The translations under genes and the position numbers were made by a program. Source: Erodium maritimum (lineage: Eukaryota > Streptophyta > Magnoliopsida > Geraniales > Geraniaceae). From it: a stretch of 64,000 bases of DNA. The stretch spans positions 20,525,432 through 20,589,431 of the forward strand of contig OY997592.1 in the NCBI GenBank assembly GCA_963921825.1. Reading direction: 5' to 3'. How positions within the stretch are numbered: position 1 is the first letter of the stretch; each line of letters begins with the position of its first letter. Below the pieces are notes generated by a model. The model searched no databases. It was given only the letters and a program-made list of their open reading frames with translations, and was not told the origin of the DNA. Below, one piece after another: positions 47,132-61,500 of the stretch.

Positions 47132-49160
47132 CTTGGAAGTATTTATGGATGATGTTTTTTAATGTTTGGTTCTTCGTTTGATATCAGTTTAAATAATCTA
47201 CATAAAGTATTTACTAGATGGGAAGAAACAAACCTTATTTTGAATGGGGAAAATGTCATTTTATGGTACAACATGAATCGTGTTAGGCCACAAAATATCA
47301 TCTAAAGGGATTGAGACAGATAAAACCAAAGTAGATATAATAGGTAAATTACCTACACCTATTAACATAAAAGGGATTATAAGTTTCTTGGAACATGCAA
47401 GGTTCTATAGAAGATTTATAAAATGATCATCTGAGATTTCCAAACCATTTTGTAATTTGCTAGGAAAAGATGTTCATTTTAATTTTGATGATGCATGTTT
47501 GAAAAGTTTCTTATCCTTGAAAGATAAGTTAGTAAATGCACCAGTGATGGTAAGTCTTTATTGGTTCTTACCTTTTGAATTGATGTGTGATGTTAGTGAT
47601 ATAGCGATAGGAGCAGTATTAGGATAAAGGAAAGATAATATTTTCATACTATATACTATGCTAGTAGAGTTCTTAATGAAGCTCAAATGAATTATGCTAC
47701 TACTGATAAAGAACTACTTGTTGTCGTATTTGTTTGTGATAAATTTCATCCTTATCTTATCTTATCTTGTCCAAGGTTATTGTGTACACTGATCATGCAA
47801 CACTCAACTTCTTATTTAGCAAAAAGGATGCAAACTTCTAAGGTGGATTTTACTACAAGAGTTTGATTTAGAGTTTCGAGACAAAAATGGAGTATAAAAT
47901 GCAATTGCAGATCACATGTCCAAGATAGAAAATCCATTTGAAAAGTTGAGTACATCCATAAATGAGGAGTTCCTTAACGAACACTTGTTTCGAGCTAAGC
48001 ATACAATGTCCCCATGGTTTACATCTTTTGGAAATTACTTGGAAAGTGGAGTTCTTCCATGGAGAAGACATCCTACTAGAAAACAAATTCATGCACGAAA
48101 GTGAAAAAATATTTTTGGGATGACTCTTTTCTATTTAAACTTTGTGCAGATCAGATGGTGAGAAGGTGTATCCCTGAGAGTAAAGCTAAGGAGATTTTGC
48201 ATCATTGCCATGATGGAGAAGTAAAAGGTCACTTTACACCATCCAAGACAACACTAAATGTACTACAATCAGGTTTTTATTGGCCTAATTTATTTCATGT
48301 TGCTGCTAGGTTCTTTAAGGAATGTGATAAGTGTCAAAAAAACTAGAAATATTTCAAGGAAGCAGGAGATGCTATGAACAGATCCATTGAGGTAGAGTTG
48401 TTTGACGTTTGTAACATTGATTTTATTGGTCCTTTTCCACAGTCTAATGGTATGGAATATATTTTAGTGATCATGAATTATGTGTCAAAGTGGGTTGAGA
48501 CATTAGCCTTGGCCACTAATAAGGCTCAACTGGTATGTGCTTTCTTGAAGAAATACATATTTTTTCTGGGTTGGCACACCTAAAGCGATAGTAAGCGGTA
48601 AGGGAAGACTTTTTTGCGATAAATAATTTTGGAAACTTTTAAATCATTATGGGGTTCGCCACCATTTAACTACGTCATACCACCCCCAAACTAGTGGCCA
48701 GGTGGAGATTGCAAATAGGGAGATGAAAAGTATTATAGCAAATATTGTTGATGTGTCTAGGAAAAATTTCTCACAGAAGTTAGACGATGCACTATGGGCG
48801 TATAGAACAACATTTAAAACCACTATTGGAATTTCCCCTTAAACAGAGAATTTAAGGAGGGAGACATGGTCGTCTTCTATAACTCTTTATTAAATATCTT
48901 TTCCGGTAAGATCGTTTCAAAGTGGAACGGTACTTACAAAGTGACTCGAGTCATTTCTAAGGGGCTGGTCAAACTCTCAGATGGAAACAAGGCTCTATTT
49001 TTGGCGAATGGACACCGGGTGAAACACTACGTAGGTGGTGTATCTGGTCCCGAGGAGTGTCTATATCTAGATGAGATAGAGTAATAGGTAGTGGGTGGCG
49101 GAAGCCGCTTGCGAGTCGAGCCAACGACGTTAAACAAAGGCGCTTCTCGGGAGGCAACCC

Positions 49161-50166
49161 GAGGTTATCTGATGTTAATTTTTTATGCTTTAATACGATG
49201 CATTTGGGTGCAGTGAGTCAAATTAGTAGAAAAGTGCATGAGCGGCGAAAACAATTACTGTTTAGGGCCGGATAGAGTCACGACACCATGAAAAAACCTG
49301 GCACGGACATAGTCCTAGTACAGTGAAAAGCACCGAGCTAAAGGAGGGAAATATGGGGAATGCGCCATTGGGATCCGATGAAATTCACGTGTTCGTAGAT
49401 ATAACGGGGGCGAATGAATTCTCGGCTCCATGAAGAGCACTAGGATGGTGTAGATCGGGCCATCTGGAGCCCGAAACCCGATGCCCAACCCATTCTTATC
49501 ACTTCAAAAACCCTAACATTCTTTACTCTTCTTCCTTTACACGGCCCACCTTCTTCCCTATTCTATTTTCTCCTACCCACCTCATTCTCCTCCTCCCCTC
49601 AAACCTCCATAATCACGACCTCACTTCCTTCTTCCCCAAAAGTCCATATCCTGCTTCACTCCCCCAAGTTCCTCCCCCAATCTCCATAACCACAAACCCT
49701 TTCCTCCACCTCCTCAATATTCCGAACCGTCGCGCCTCCAACGTTCTGGACTTGTTTTGTTTGTCGGCGCAACCAACAATGATGCCCTAGAGAAGAAATG
49801 TTTGAGCAGCGACGCCCCAAGGTCTATTCTTGATCGGTTCAAGGGACCTAGGTATCCAACCTCGTTGAGGTTGATGTAGTTGTCGCTACTTTTATTTTGA
49901 CTTGGATTGGAAGTGGGAGAGGATCGTCCTTCGCAACGCTAACATGGTGTACTGGGACTCATTTCGGCCTCTTAAATACCGCTCTCACCGGTGGGGAAAA
50001 TCATCAGGGACATTAAATTCATTATTTCTTTAATCGAGGATGTCAAATTCGTGTTTGTGAAAAGAACAACAAACAAAGCCTTCTACTGATTAGTCAGGAG
50101 AACTTGTTTTACGTCTATTCTTGTAAGGTCTAGGACCTAAAAAAACGAGTGGAATCCAGGATGTAG
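49161..50166. other. Post-pol region of the Athila or spacer
   Basis: No solid coding region. 49500-49740 is a long C- and T-rich stretch (TTCCTCCTTCC-like). Athila elements carry an extra, poorly conserved ORF after pol and this may be its remains, but I recognise no motif. The Athila right LTR was not found. Confidence 0.35.
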
Positions 50167-52441
50167 GAGCATGTACAATGGGGCATGAGTTAGGGGCTTG
50201 GTTAGGAGCTTGGATGCTGATTGTACAAAATAGTGGGATGTAGGACGCAAAATAAAGTGTGTTTTACAATGGTGAGTCATGGATTGAGTGCTGGATTATT
50301 AGTGGATGCTGATTGGATGCTGAATGGATGCTGAATGGTTAATTAATTGATATTTTGTTGTTTTATTTAATTCTTTATCAAAATAGTAAAATTATATAAA
50401 ATTGAAATTAATCTGAAAAAATAAGCAATGATAATAAAAAATAATGATCAATATATTTAACACGAATAGAATTGAACTTGAACTTTTATTCATCCCCTTT
50501 TAATACAACTCCAACAAAATACAAGTTCAAGAATACAATTACAAGTTCAAGAATCATTGTGGTGGCGGTGGTTGTTGTTGTTGTCGAAGAGCTGTAATTT
50601 CAGCTTCAATCTCTTCCTTAAGTTTCCAAATTCAGGACTTAAACGACTCGTGTTGTGCCAACTGGGCTTCTCCGAAGTTGGAGGTATCCTTTTCGTCCAA
50701 GGCATTGTATTGTCGTAGTATTGTTGCCACTTGTCGGTTAATTGGTGAAATACCCGGGTCCTTACTAGGTTGTCTTCAGACCTTGATTGTTCCAGCTCCG
50801 CCATGGCACTTATTTGGTCTGTGAGGTTGTTCCCCATCCTCTTCGAAGCCTTCTTGCCCAACGATCGCGTTTGGCGAGGTGTTTGAGAGGGACTTGTATC
50901 GGTCGTATGAGAGGGGGTGTTTCGCTAAGAGGGACCTCACCTCCCTCGTTGAGATCGCAAGATACCCATTCTAGAGGTGGAGACTCACCAGCGACATGTG
51001 TGTAATCTTGACCTGTACTTGTGGGTGAGGTTGAGCTATAACTCCCAGCCTCATCCAAGCGTAGTCGTTGTTGGTGTTGTTTGCGTATATTACCCATGGT
51101 GCCTTCCTCGGTGTTGAACTTCTTATCGCCCTCAAGCATCTCAACCCAATGATCGAGGTCGAATGTTTTCGGGTGACCAGCCGGTTTGTCTTGCTTTGGG
51201 GTATCGAACCACATCTGCTTCGCCGCTCTCATGTGGTCATCATGGTTCCATCCACTATGGTACTCAGACTTCGAGATCTTCAGTTAACAGAGGAACCTCC
51301 TTGTCCGCAGCTGATGTGAGGCCCAATATTTCTTGATCGCATTCAACCCGAAATAGGGGTGTTCTCTGGTCGCGTTGTACTTGTTCGCAACAGTGCACCA
51401 TAATGTGTCTCCGATTTGGGAGTTTCCCTTAATCGAGTCTTTTGTTGTCGAGAGCCACATTCGTATGAGGTGCTTGTCCGACTCGATGGTCCATTTCTTC
51501 CGTGGATGTGTTGTTGTTCTAGGTCGTTGTTAGGAAGGTCCGATAGAGGATGACTGCGGCGACATACAGGTGCTAGTGTGTAGTGGGTAATCGGGGTACG
51601 AATAGTATTGTGGTGGAAGCGGTGGCGGCTGGTAACCTTGCAGCGGCGGCTGGTACCATTGCGGTTGCGATGAGTGGAATTGTGGCTGCGATGAGTGGAA
51701 TTGCGATTGGTGGAATTGACCTTGAAAAATAAATTACAACACTCAATTAAAAAAATTAAATTACAAATGTAGATTAAAAAACCATAAATAAAAAAATGAC
51801 AAAAGAAAATTAAAAAAAATAAATTTAAAAAATAAATTACAAAAAAAATTACAAAAAAAAACAATAAATAAAAACTAAACGATAGTTTGAAAGTACCTAA
51901 TCTCGAACCCAGTTGCATAGGGGGAGAAAGCGGAGTTCTCACTAGGTTGCGTTGACATATCGTGGTAGCTGCCTGCTAGGTCCTCGAGGGACAATCCGAA
52001 ATAGTCCGACCTTCGTTGTTCCTCATCCGCCCTACGTTGCCCGCCATTCGATGAATGTGAACGGGTATTTTCGTCGTCCGACATTTTTCACGAGGATATT
52101 GGGAATGAGAGAGTGAAATTTGGGAATGAGAGAGTGAAATTGGAGAATTGTGAGAATGAGGTTGGGACATTTATAGAGTTATAAATTATTAAATTTTTTA
52201 ATTAAAAAAATATATTACCATTTCCGACCGTTTCCCAACGGTCAGAATTTTTTTCTCCGAAACGCCACGTGGCGGCCTACTATTGGCTGGCCCTCGGACG
52301 CTAGCCTTGGCCCGTCCAGGGTTTGCAGGACGCGGGACTCGGGCCGGCCCGTGTTTTTGCGGGACGCGAAAAAGCCATCCCACAACGAGACAGCTTGCGT
52401 CCTGCAAAAACACAGGCCGGACCGGTCCGTTGTGCGTGCTC
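50167..52441 (-). mobile_element. PIF/Harbinger-like element carrying ORF1 only
   Basis: Inverted ends GAGCATGTACAATGG and, from the right, GAGCACGCACAACGG; flanks TAG and TAA fit a worn 3-base duplication. The minus strand carries a two-part ORF1 pseudogene: MSDDENTRSHSSNGG (start 52084) with a short first exon, then from about 51720 a glutamine/proline-rich stretch, WTIESDKHLIRMWLS near 51490, LWCTVANKYN near 51400 and HMRAAKQMWFDTPKQDKP near 51225. This is the Myb-like companion protein of Harbinger elements, with stops. No DDE transposase is present. Its right end lies 113 bases before the helicase start codon. Confidence 0.75.
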
Positions 52442-52544
52442 TAAGAGACTAGTGCCAAACTGAAGCGCGTGGAATCCAGTTGCTCAGTTCCCCCTGACCC
52501 GCGCTCTACATTTCAAATCTCTCTTAAACCCTGCGAAGGTTTGA

Positions 52545-52598
52545 ATGGTCACCCATGGAAGAAATCACAGAAGAACAGAGACAACGGGCCGCTGCTAA
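52545..52598 (+). promoter_or_regulatory. Overlapping upstream ORF of the helicase gene
   Basis: An ATG ten bases before the chosen start opens a different frame of 17 codons that stops at 52598, past the main ATG. Such overlapping uORFs usually lower translation of the main frame; leaky scanning would be needed. The main ATG has the better context (CCCATGG). Confidence 0.5.
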
Positions 52599-55500
52599 CC
52601 GATTAGCCGCCCTAGCCAAGCGCAAGGCCGTCTTCAATCCACCTCCCCAAGAACGCGATCCATGGGAGCTCTTCAAGTGCCAGAAGATCTCTCGCCAATT
52701 CAACCCCACTGCTACGCTTTCTGCGAAACATCACCAAATTGTTTCCGCGCCGAGCGACAAATTGTCAGACAGGTTCCGCGTCAGACTCGAAGTCTGTTCT
52801 CCCGACTCCTTTTCCCTCACTCCGGAGGCGGTCAAAGGGTCCCCTTATCTAGGAGAGGAGGAGTGTTTGCGCAGATTGAGTGATTTTTTGTCCGATGTAT
52901 GTGATTTTCTCTTCTTTGTTTGGCTACTACGAAACTGAGAAGATGTTGCAAGAAAATTGACATTTTAATTCCGTTTTGATTTTGGTGAAATTAAATTGGA
53001 AACATTGCCTTTCTAGGGTTAGGATAGGGTTGAGTTTTTCGTTTTAATTCGAAAAGTTTTTGCCCTTGGGATTGATGGAAATGAAAGAAAATTTTATAAG
53101 AATGCTAACTGTTTGAAACCCATTAAACAAAATTTTCACTTCTTCATTTTTAATATCATACAAACAAACATTAGTTAAAATGTGAAGTTTCTGATTTATC
53201 TTTTAGCAACTGAACAATCTCTTCAGGTTTTGCATTGTCAGTGGATACAGAACATTCAGACTTAATGCTCTTTGCATCTACCTACTGCAAAAGTGCAAAC
53301 ATGTAGTTTATTTCTCAACCTTTATGTAGGTCATGCCATCACACTACACACAGAATCATGGTGGCGGGAAATCTTGCGTTTATAAGCTTGGAAACTATGA
53401 AGCGATTTTGAGGTGCTTGAAGAGCTTCAAGAGCATTGAGGTTGAAGATGTTCCATTTGCAACTCTTAATGTGATAGAGAGACTATCCCATTCTTTTGTT
53501 GCTGGGCAATGGATGCCATGCAGGCCTGAGCATATTTCAGATGAGAAGGTTGAGGAGCTGATTGGGAGCCTACCAAAAAAGTTATCGAATGCTTTCTTGC
53601 CTTTCCAACTTGATGGTGTAAGATTTGGATTACAACGGGGTGGTCGGTGTCTCATTGCAGATGAAATGGGGCTTGGAAAGACAATCCAGGTACTTGTTTG
53701 AGACCAATCACAAAGCTCTTTAGTTTACTCCCGCAGAATGTTGTAGTAAATTATTATTTGTTGTATCCCTAAGTCCTAATTTGTACGGCCATATTTTTGT
53801 TTTCCGTCTTTTGCATGTGTATGTTCATGTGTGTTACAGACTCAAACTTTATATTTGAAAAGAATGAAATGTTCTTGCCACTTATACACAATAGTGGGCC
53901 TTTCGCTTGAGTTTGACTCTTCCTTATAAAAGTGAAATAAAAAACAATGATTGTTCGTGCAGTTTGTAGATGATATTTATTGTTCTTCTCAAACTTGGCC
54001 TATAAGATAGATAACATAAAATGCACTTTTCTGTGTACTTTGATTTCAGGGTATTGCTATTGCATGCTGTTTTATGAATGAGGGTTCTATACTTGTTGTT
54101 TGCCCAGCTATTTTGCGTTATTCATGGGCAGAAGAATTGGAACGTTGGCTTCCTACTTGTTTGCCTTCTGATATCCATTTGGGTAATACTTTCTATCTTT
54201 TGCATGTCTATTATTCTGGATTATCTTCTTATTCTTCAAAAAAATTAATTTATATTTCCGGGGTGGGGCTTTTGTTATCTACCGAGGCAGGAAAGAGTAT
54301 TATCAAGGCTAAAGCTAGGTTTCAAAGTTTCTGCAAATTTATTGTTTTGTTGCTTTTACAGTACGTTACTGCTAAAGTACGTGTCACATCACCTGTTAAG
54401 TATTGTTTATGATGAAACCACTGACAAATAGCATAAATCATGAATTTCCAATATTGTACTGGTTCCATGCACATGTCACAAGTCTTAAATGAAATCAGTG
54501 CCTCATAACTGTTCTCTAACATATTTTGTTGAACATTTGATGGTCACTTTGAGACAGTAGTAAAGAAATATGACCTTGGTAGAGGTTGAGTACAAGTCTA
54601 CAACTGAGTGATATAAATGTTAATTTGAATAACAAAAGCAAAATGGGCATCAATTAGAGGTGGTTTTGTTTTATCCAAATACTTGAGGATAATATTGGTC
54701 GTGAGGTGGTATCACATATGTTTTACAATTTTATATAGTACACATAATGAAGAGCATAAGAATGCATTTCTTTATGAAGATGCCAAATATTTTTTTTTCT
54801 CCAAATTTCATGCATAAAACAGTCAGGACATCAATGATCACTAATTTCTTCTCTATGCTCTAGTGCTCCATTCTTGATATTACTATACACTTATGCTTCT
54901 CATTTAACTTCAGTTTTTGGTCGGCGTGATAACCCCGCCCACCTAAAGAGATGCCCTAGAGTTGTGGTTATTTCTTACACAATGCTTCATCGTTTGCGAA
55001 AGAGCATGCTAGAGCAAGAATGGGCTCTCTTGATAGTTGATGAATCACATCACATACGAACTTCAAAGAAAACTTCTGAATCCGAAGAGGTATATAATTT
55101 TTCATTTCTATTAGCAAGAACTTAAAAATCTTTGAAGAGTCATCTACTTGTGTATATATATGTAGTACCCTTGTATATTTATTTCAAGTGAATAAGAACA
55201 TTTTCTCATTGCAACATGGTATCAGAGCAGTGGTTATTAGCTCTGTGGGTTTAGGGAATTTAGGAGTGAGCCTCCATTGGTGCCCGGTGTGCACTTTCAC
55301 TGCCAGGAGTGCAGGTTGATTCATTTTCGTTGATTCTTGTTTCTCACCTCCTATCCCACAAGTTTGAGGTTATTCTGAGTTGTTAATATCTGAAGTTTGA
55401 GACCCATTCGACCACCACCGGAGTCTCACTTGCCTAGAGAAGTTAAGGTGATTTTGAATCTGTTCGAAGCGTTTTACAAGGCTCCGGAGTTGTTTTTGTC

Positions 55501-58500
55501 TCACCTCCGGCGAGTGAGGCTTCAGAAGGGCAAAACCGGCCGTCCGATTGTTTCTGGAATTTTCCGCCGCCGCCCACGGCCGCGCGTGCACTACACGCGC
55601 CGCCGTCCGCCACCACGCGTCGCCGTCCGCCGCCAAAAAAAATAAAAAATAAAATACAGAGTCTCTTTTTCCTTGCTTCGGCCAACCTGGTTCGGGTATT
55701 TTCCATCTATTGTTATTCGATTCTACTCTTTACTTCGTTTGAATGGCCGAAGAGAATAAAAGTATTGTTTCAATGGAAAGCATTCCCATAATGTCCCGAA
55801 TAACCGATCACAAATTGACTGGACCCAATTATCCGGGTTGGTCAAAGAGTGTTCGTATTTATTTACGAAGTATTTCAAAGGATGATCATCTTTCCAATGA
55901 CCCCCCCTGTTGATGAAGAAGCTAAGAAAGAATGGGTGCGTGATGATGCACGCTTGTTCCTTCAAATCAGGAACTCTATTGATCCGGAGGTGGTTAGTTT
56001 GATTAAACATCGTGAGTATGTTAAAGAGTTGATGGAATATTTGGACTTTGTTTATTCTGGAAAAGGGAATGTTGCTCGTATTTATGATGTTTGTCAGGGT
56101 TTTTATCGTGCTGAGCAAGGAGGACAATCCCTACAAACCTATTTCATGAACTTCAAGAAGACTTATGAAGAACTTAATGCAGTAATGCCGTTCAGCACAG
56201 ATGTTAAAGTCCAACAGACACAACGAGAACAAATGGCGATAATGAGCTTTCTTGCAGGACTTGGTTCTCAGTTTGAGTCAGCCAAATCTCAAATCCTTTC
56301 TAGCACAGAGCTAATCTCATTGGTCGAGGTGTTTAGCAGAGTTCTTCGCACAGATACCCAGAAAGGAGAAGTGTCATCTACCCCCGAGGTTCACAATGCT
56401 CTCATTGGTCATTCACGGGGTCCTCTCAATTCTCGTCCTTACGGGAGAGGCGCTCACAGGGGAAGTGGACGAGCAAGTAATCCTGGTCGTTGGAATAGCC
56501 GAAATCAAGAGACAGGGGGAGTTATCTGCTTCTATTGTAAGGAACCAGGACATACCAAGGGATCGTGCCCAAAGTTAACCCCACGATCATCTGCCAATGT
56601 TGCTGCTACTTCCTCTAGTCAGACCATCACTATATCTGTAGCTGAGTATGACCGCCTTCGCCAGTACCAGGATACATCCACGCACTCATCTCACTCTGTC
56701 ACCTCTCCGCTGAGTCAGGTAATCTACATAAATGCCTCATTTCGTCCCAATCCCTCTCTCAATGGGTCCTTGATTCTGGTGTCACAGATCACATGACAGG
56801 TAACCCTAAATTACTTGACACTTTTAAGCCTCGTACTTCATATTCGTCTGTAAGCTTAGCTGATGGTTCTCAGTGCCCTGTTCTTGGGACTGGGACGGTC
56901 CACCTCACACCATCCATTTCTCGTTTAATTTAATGTCCATCAGTAAAGTTACCCGTGCTCTAAATTGTTGTGTCTCATTTTACCCTGATCATTGTCTGTT
57001 TCAGGATCTGTTGACGAAGCGGATTATTGGTGAAGGACATGAGTCGGGGGGGCTTTACATCATGAATACCGAGAAACCCGCTCCACCAACCGCCTGTTCA
57101 GCCTCCTTAACCATATTTGAATCCCATTGTCGCTCTGGCCATCCATCTCTTCCAATCTTGAAGAAGCTTTATCCCCAGTTTGAGAAGGTACAATCTTTCG
57201 ATTGTGAAGCATGTCGGTTTGCTAAGCATCATCGCCTCCCCTCTACTCCTCAAGTCAAGAACAGAGTCAGCTCTCCTTTTGCATTAGTCCATTCTGATGT
57301 TTGGGGTCCGTCACCTGTAGTGTCTAAAACTGGGGTTCGGTATTTTGTTTCTTTTGTGGATGATTTTTCCCGAACTACTTGGCTTTATTTCATGAAAAAT
57401 CGTTCTGAGTTATTTTCTCATTTTACTGCCTTTTGTGCTGAAATACAAACTCAGTTTGGTTCTAATGTTCGTATTTTGAGAAGTGATAATGCCAAAGAAT
57501 ACTTTTCTGAGCCATTCACTACTTACATGGCCCAGAATGGTATCCTTCATGAATCATCTTGTGTTGATACCCCATCTCAAAATGGAGTTGCTGAAAGAAA
57601 GAATAAACATCTTCTTGAAACTGCAAGAGCACTTTTATTTCAGACTCATGTACCAAAATGTTTTTGGGCTGATGCTGTTTCAACTGCATGTTTTCTCATC
57701 AATCGTATGCCTTCATCTGTCCTTCAAGGTGACATCCCATATCAAGTCTTATTTCCCACCAAACCTTTTTTTCCTATTACCCCTCGTATCTTTGGGAGTA
57801 CGTGTTTTGTTCGTGATGTTCGTCCTACTCGTACAAAATTAGATCCTAAGTCTGTTAAGTGTGTTTTCTTGGGGTATTCTCGGGTTCAGAAGGGTTACCG
57901 TTGCTATTGTCCTGATCTTCATCGATACCTTGTCTCCATTGATGTCACCTTTATGGAACATTGTCCTTTATTTTATTCAGCAATTCCTCACACTCCAAGA
58001 CAGGGGGAGACCGATGACTTGCTAATCTACCGCATCTCTCATCGAGAACCGATTGTACCAGCACCTCCTGTTTTACAACCCACCACCACGCCCACACCAT
58101 CTGTTATTCCGGACCCACCACCACCACCACCACCACCACCATTGCCTATCCGTTACATTTATTCCCGTCGTCCAGCACCTCCCGCCGCATGCCCGGAGCC
58201 GAGTTCCTCTTCGCCACCAGATCCTGACGACCTCCCCATAGCCCTCCGCAAAGGTAAGCGACAATGTACGTATCCTATCTCTTCCTTTGTGTCATATGAT
58301 CAATTGTCTCCTTCATCATGTTCCTTCATAGCCTCTATCGATTCAGTCTCAATTCCCAAAACTGTTAATGAGGCACTATCCCATCCTGGCTGGCGTTCAG
58401 CGATGATAGAAGAAATGAGTGCACTGGATGCGAATGGTACTTGGCAGTTAATCCCGTTGCCTCCCGGGAAGAAGGCTATTGGTTGTAAGTGGGTGTTTGC

Positions 58501-61500
58501 TGTTAAATTTAACTCTGATGGCTCTGTTGCCCGCCTTAAAGCTCGACTCGTGGCCAAAGGCTTTGTTCAAACTTATGGAGTGAATTACTCTGATACTTTC
58601 TCCCCTGTGGCTAAGCTAACCTCTGTGCGATTGTTTATCTCTTTGGCAGCCACTTATGATTGGCCTTTATACCAATTGGATATCAAAAATGCTTTCTTGC
58701 ACGGGGACTTGAATGAGGAAGTTTATATGGAGCAACCTCCTGGTTTTGTTGCTCAGGGGGAGTGTGGATTGGTATGTCACCTTCGGAAATCTTTATATGG
58801 TCTCAAACAGAGTCCTAGAGCTTGGTTTGGAAAGTTTAGCCAAACTGTTGAACAGTTTGGAATGAGCAAGAGCAAGTCCGATCATTCTGTGTTTTACAAG
58901 AAATCTCCTGCAGGTGTCATTCTTCTAGTAGTATATGTGGATGACATTGTGATCACTGGCAGCGATAACTTGGGCATCTCCTCTTTGAAGTCTTTTCTCC
59001 ACAACCAGTTTAATACCAAAGACTTGAGAGTCTTGAAGTACTTTCTGGGAGTAGAAGTATCAAGAAGCAAGAAGGGCATATTCTTATCTCAGAGAAAATA
59101 TGTGCTGGATTTGTTGTCAGAAACTGGGAAGCTTGGAGTCAAGCCATGTTCGGCCCCGTTACCCCAAAATATGCAACTCGTAAAAGAAGGAGAACTATTT
59201 GAGAATCCAGAGAGGTACAGAAGAATTGTGGGGAAACTGAACTATCTTACAGTAACTCGGCCTGATATTGCATACTCAGTAAGCATTGTAAGTCAGTTTA
59301 TGTCCTCCCCGTTGAACATTGGACTGCTCTTGAACATATTTTGGCATATCTAAAAGGAGCTCCAGGACGTGGTTTACTCTACCAGAATCACGATCATACT
59401 CATATAGAATGCTTCACAGATGCAGATTGGGCAGGATCCAAAATTGATCGGCGATCCACGTCGGGATATTGTGTGTTTGTGGGAGGAAATTTAGTCTCAT
59501 GGAGAAGTAAGAAACAAAATGTTGTCTCACGCTCTAGTGCAGAATCAGAGTATAGAGCCATGGCTCAATCTGTTGCTGAGATAATGTGGATCTATCAACT
59601 ACTTTCAGAACTCGGTCTCAAAGTCTCCATGCCAGCAAAATTATGGTGTGATAATCAAGCTGCTATTCATATTGCCTCAAATCCCGTATTTCATGAACGA
59701 ACCAAGCATATCGAGATTGACTGTCATTTCGTCCGTGAAAAGCTTTAGCAGAATTTGATTACTACCGCGTATGTGAAGACCGGAGATCAATTAGGAGATA
59801 TGCTCACCAAAGCACTTCCGGGTACTCGGGTTGATTATCTTTGTAACAAGCTGGGCATGATTAACATCTATGCATCAGCTTGAGGGGGAGTGTAATAAAT
59901 ATGGGAGACTAAGGGTCACCCATTAATAGGCCTAGAAGTCTAAGAGTCTCCTACTACCATTAGTGGGGTAGTGGAAGAGTCATCTACTTGTGTATATATA
60001 TGTAGTACCCTTGTATATTCATTTCAAGTGAATAAGAACATTGTATGGAGATGTTTATTTTCCTCCTGTTTTTTCTTCTTCTTGGGTAAGATAGATATCA
60101 TTCACTGTATTTTTATGGTCTATCGGATCAATTTAATGGTGCTAACAGACATGGTACCATTGTACATGACTGATGCATCCTTAAATAGCTGAAATAGGAT
60201 ATAGTTTTAGAAACTTCTTGGGTAAGACAGATATCATTTACCATTTTTATGAAGGCCTGTCTGGTCAATTAAGTAGTCCTAATAGACATGGAGCTGGTTT
60301 TGTTAGGCCCAGTCGTGTCCCGTTTGTGGGTTCTCGTTTAGGTTTTTATCGGGCTGAATCTGTTCGCCCTAAGGCCTGTTAAGGTTGAGTCTGTACGGAT
60401 TCCCTTGCCTTTCTCTTTATTTTTAAAGAGTTGGGTGTTTTATAAAACCATTAGCTGATAAAAAAAAGACGTAGAACCATTGAAAAAGGTTGGATGCATC
60501 CTGACATAAATTTCAGAAAATTCATGTCTCTTATTTTGCTGAACATCACCATATGTGGTCTAGGTTTCCTGGCAAAGAGTTGTATCATCCCTAATCAAAG
60601 CAGTATGGTTAATTCTAAACTTTCACACAAAAAGAAATAAACTACCTTTTGATTCTGATATTTTTTAAGTAATTGCTCCTCTTTGTATCAGTTGGCTTCA
60701 ATAAAAATTGACGAGAATATTGTTTATCTGGTCTACCATGTCGGTGAATGAGGAAAAATATTTTTGGTATTTGGACGTAAGCCTGATGTTTCAAAATCAG
60801 GAAATTTCTTTGGGATTTGAAACTGGGTAAAGCTAGAAATCAAAAATTGAATGTTAGCATTTGGATCAGGTTCAATATAATTGAGAACAGTAAAAGAAAC
60901 ACACAAAAGTAATTATTAGTTTCACATTTTATGGTTCTTGGCAACTAGAACGCTAACTAGAAGAACATAAGTTCTTGGAAATCTGATTTCACCTATATTG
61001 TCTGTAAGGAGCAATTGTAGTCATTTATCTATACAGCATACTAGACTTATAACTGAAGCTAAGAAATCAAATTAGGGAAGTAAATGGAACAGACTTAAGA
61101 GAAGATGCCTACTTAAACTCAAAAGTGTACTGGTAAAATCCTACTACATAAACGTCTCTAGGCTATAACTTAGCAGTGATGCTTAAATCATTAGATTGTA
61201 ATTTTTAATTTTGGTTTAGTCCAAACCTCCTATATTCAAGGTCTAAAACTCGGCAAGGTGTCGATCAAGGATCTTTTAACTTATTGGGGAGATATTGGCA
61301 AAGCACACTTTTATATTAAATAAATAATACTTAATACATATATTAAAGACAAAAAGTAGCAAAAGTTTAGTAAAATAAGATAGTTCCAAACACATTTTAA
61401 TGCATGTTGTGTGAAACTGAATTGTATTTGAAAAGTGAATTGAACTTGCTATCGATAATCTCTTTTTGTGCTTGTGCTCTGCAGAGATCTTCGAGTGCAA

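Larger units (their letters stand above)
37888..49160 (+). mobile_element. Athila-like gypsy element, old and interrupted
   Basis: Pieces of gag (DPYSNTYN near 37888; SDIEKNPRESANAINTKSGK near 38230), protease ([20 protein letters not shown] near 44930), reverse transcriptase (45624-46100, then 47140 onward), RNase H, integrase (48101-48583) and a C-terminal region (48866-49084) follow in the usual Athila order. The distal motif TAAACAAAGGCGCTTCTCGG near 49130 is typical of the region after Athila pol. It holds two large insertions: the RRM retroposon block (38845-44905) and a hAT element (46111-47131). LTRs were not identified. Fossil with many breaks. Confidence 0.85.

Noticed and set aside
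49500-49740. C/T-rich stretch as a core promoter
   Set aside because: No gene follows in either direction at a suitable distance; it lies in the post-pol region of the Athila.
57950-58270. Proline- and histidine-rich small frames on both strands
   Set aside because: Shadows of a CCA-repeat linker in the copia polyprotein of element 3.
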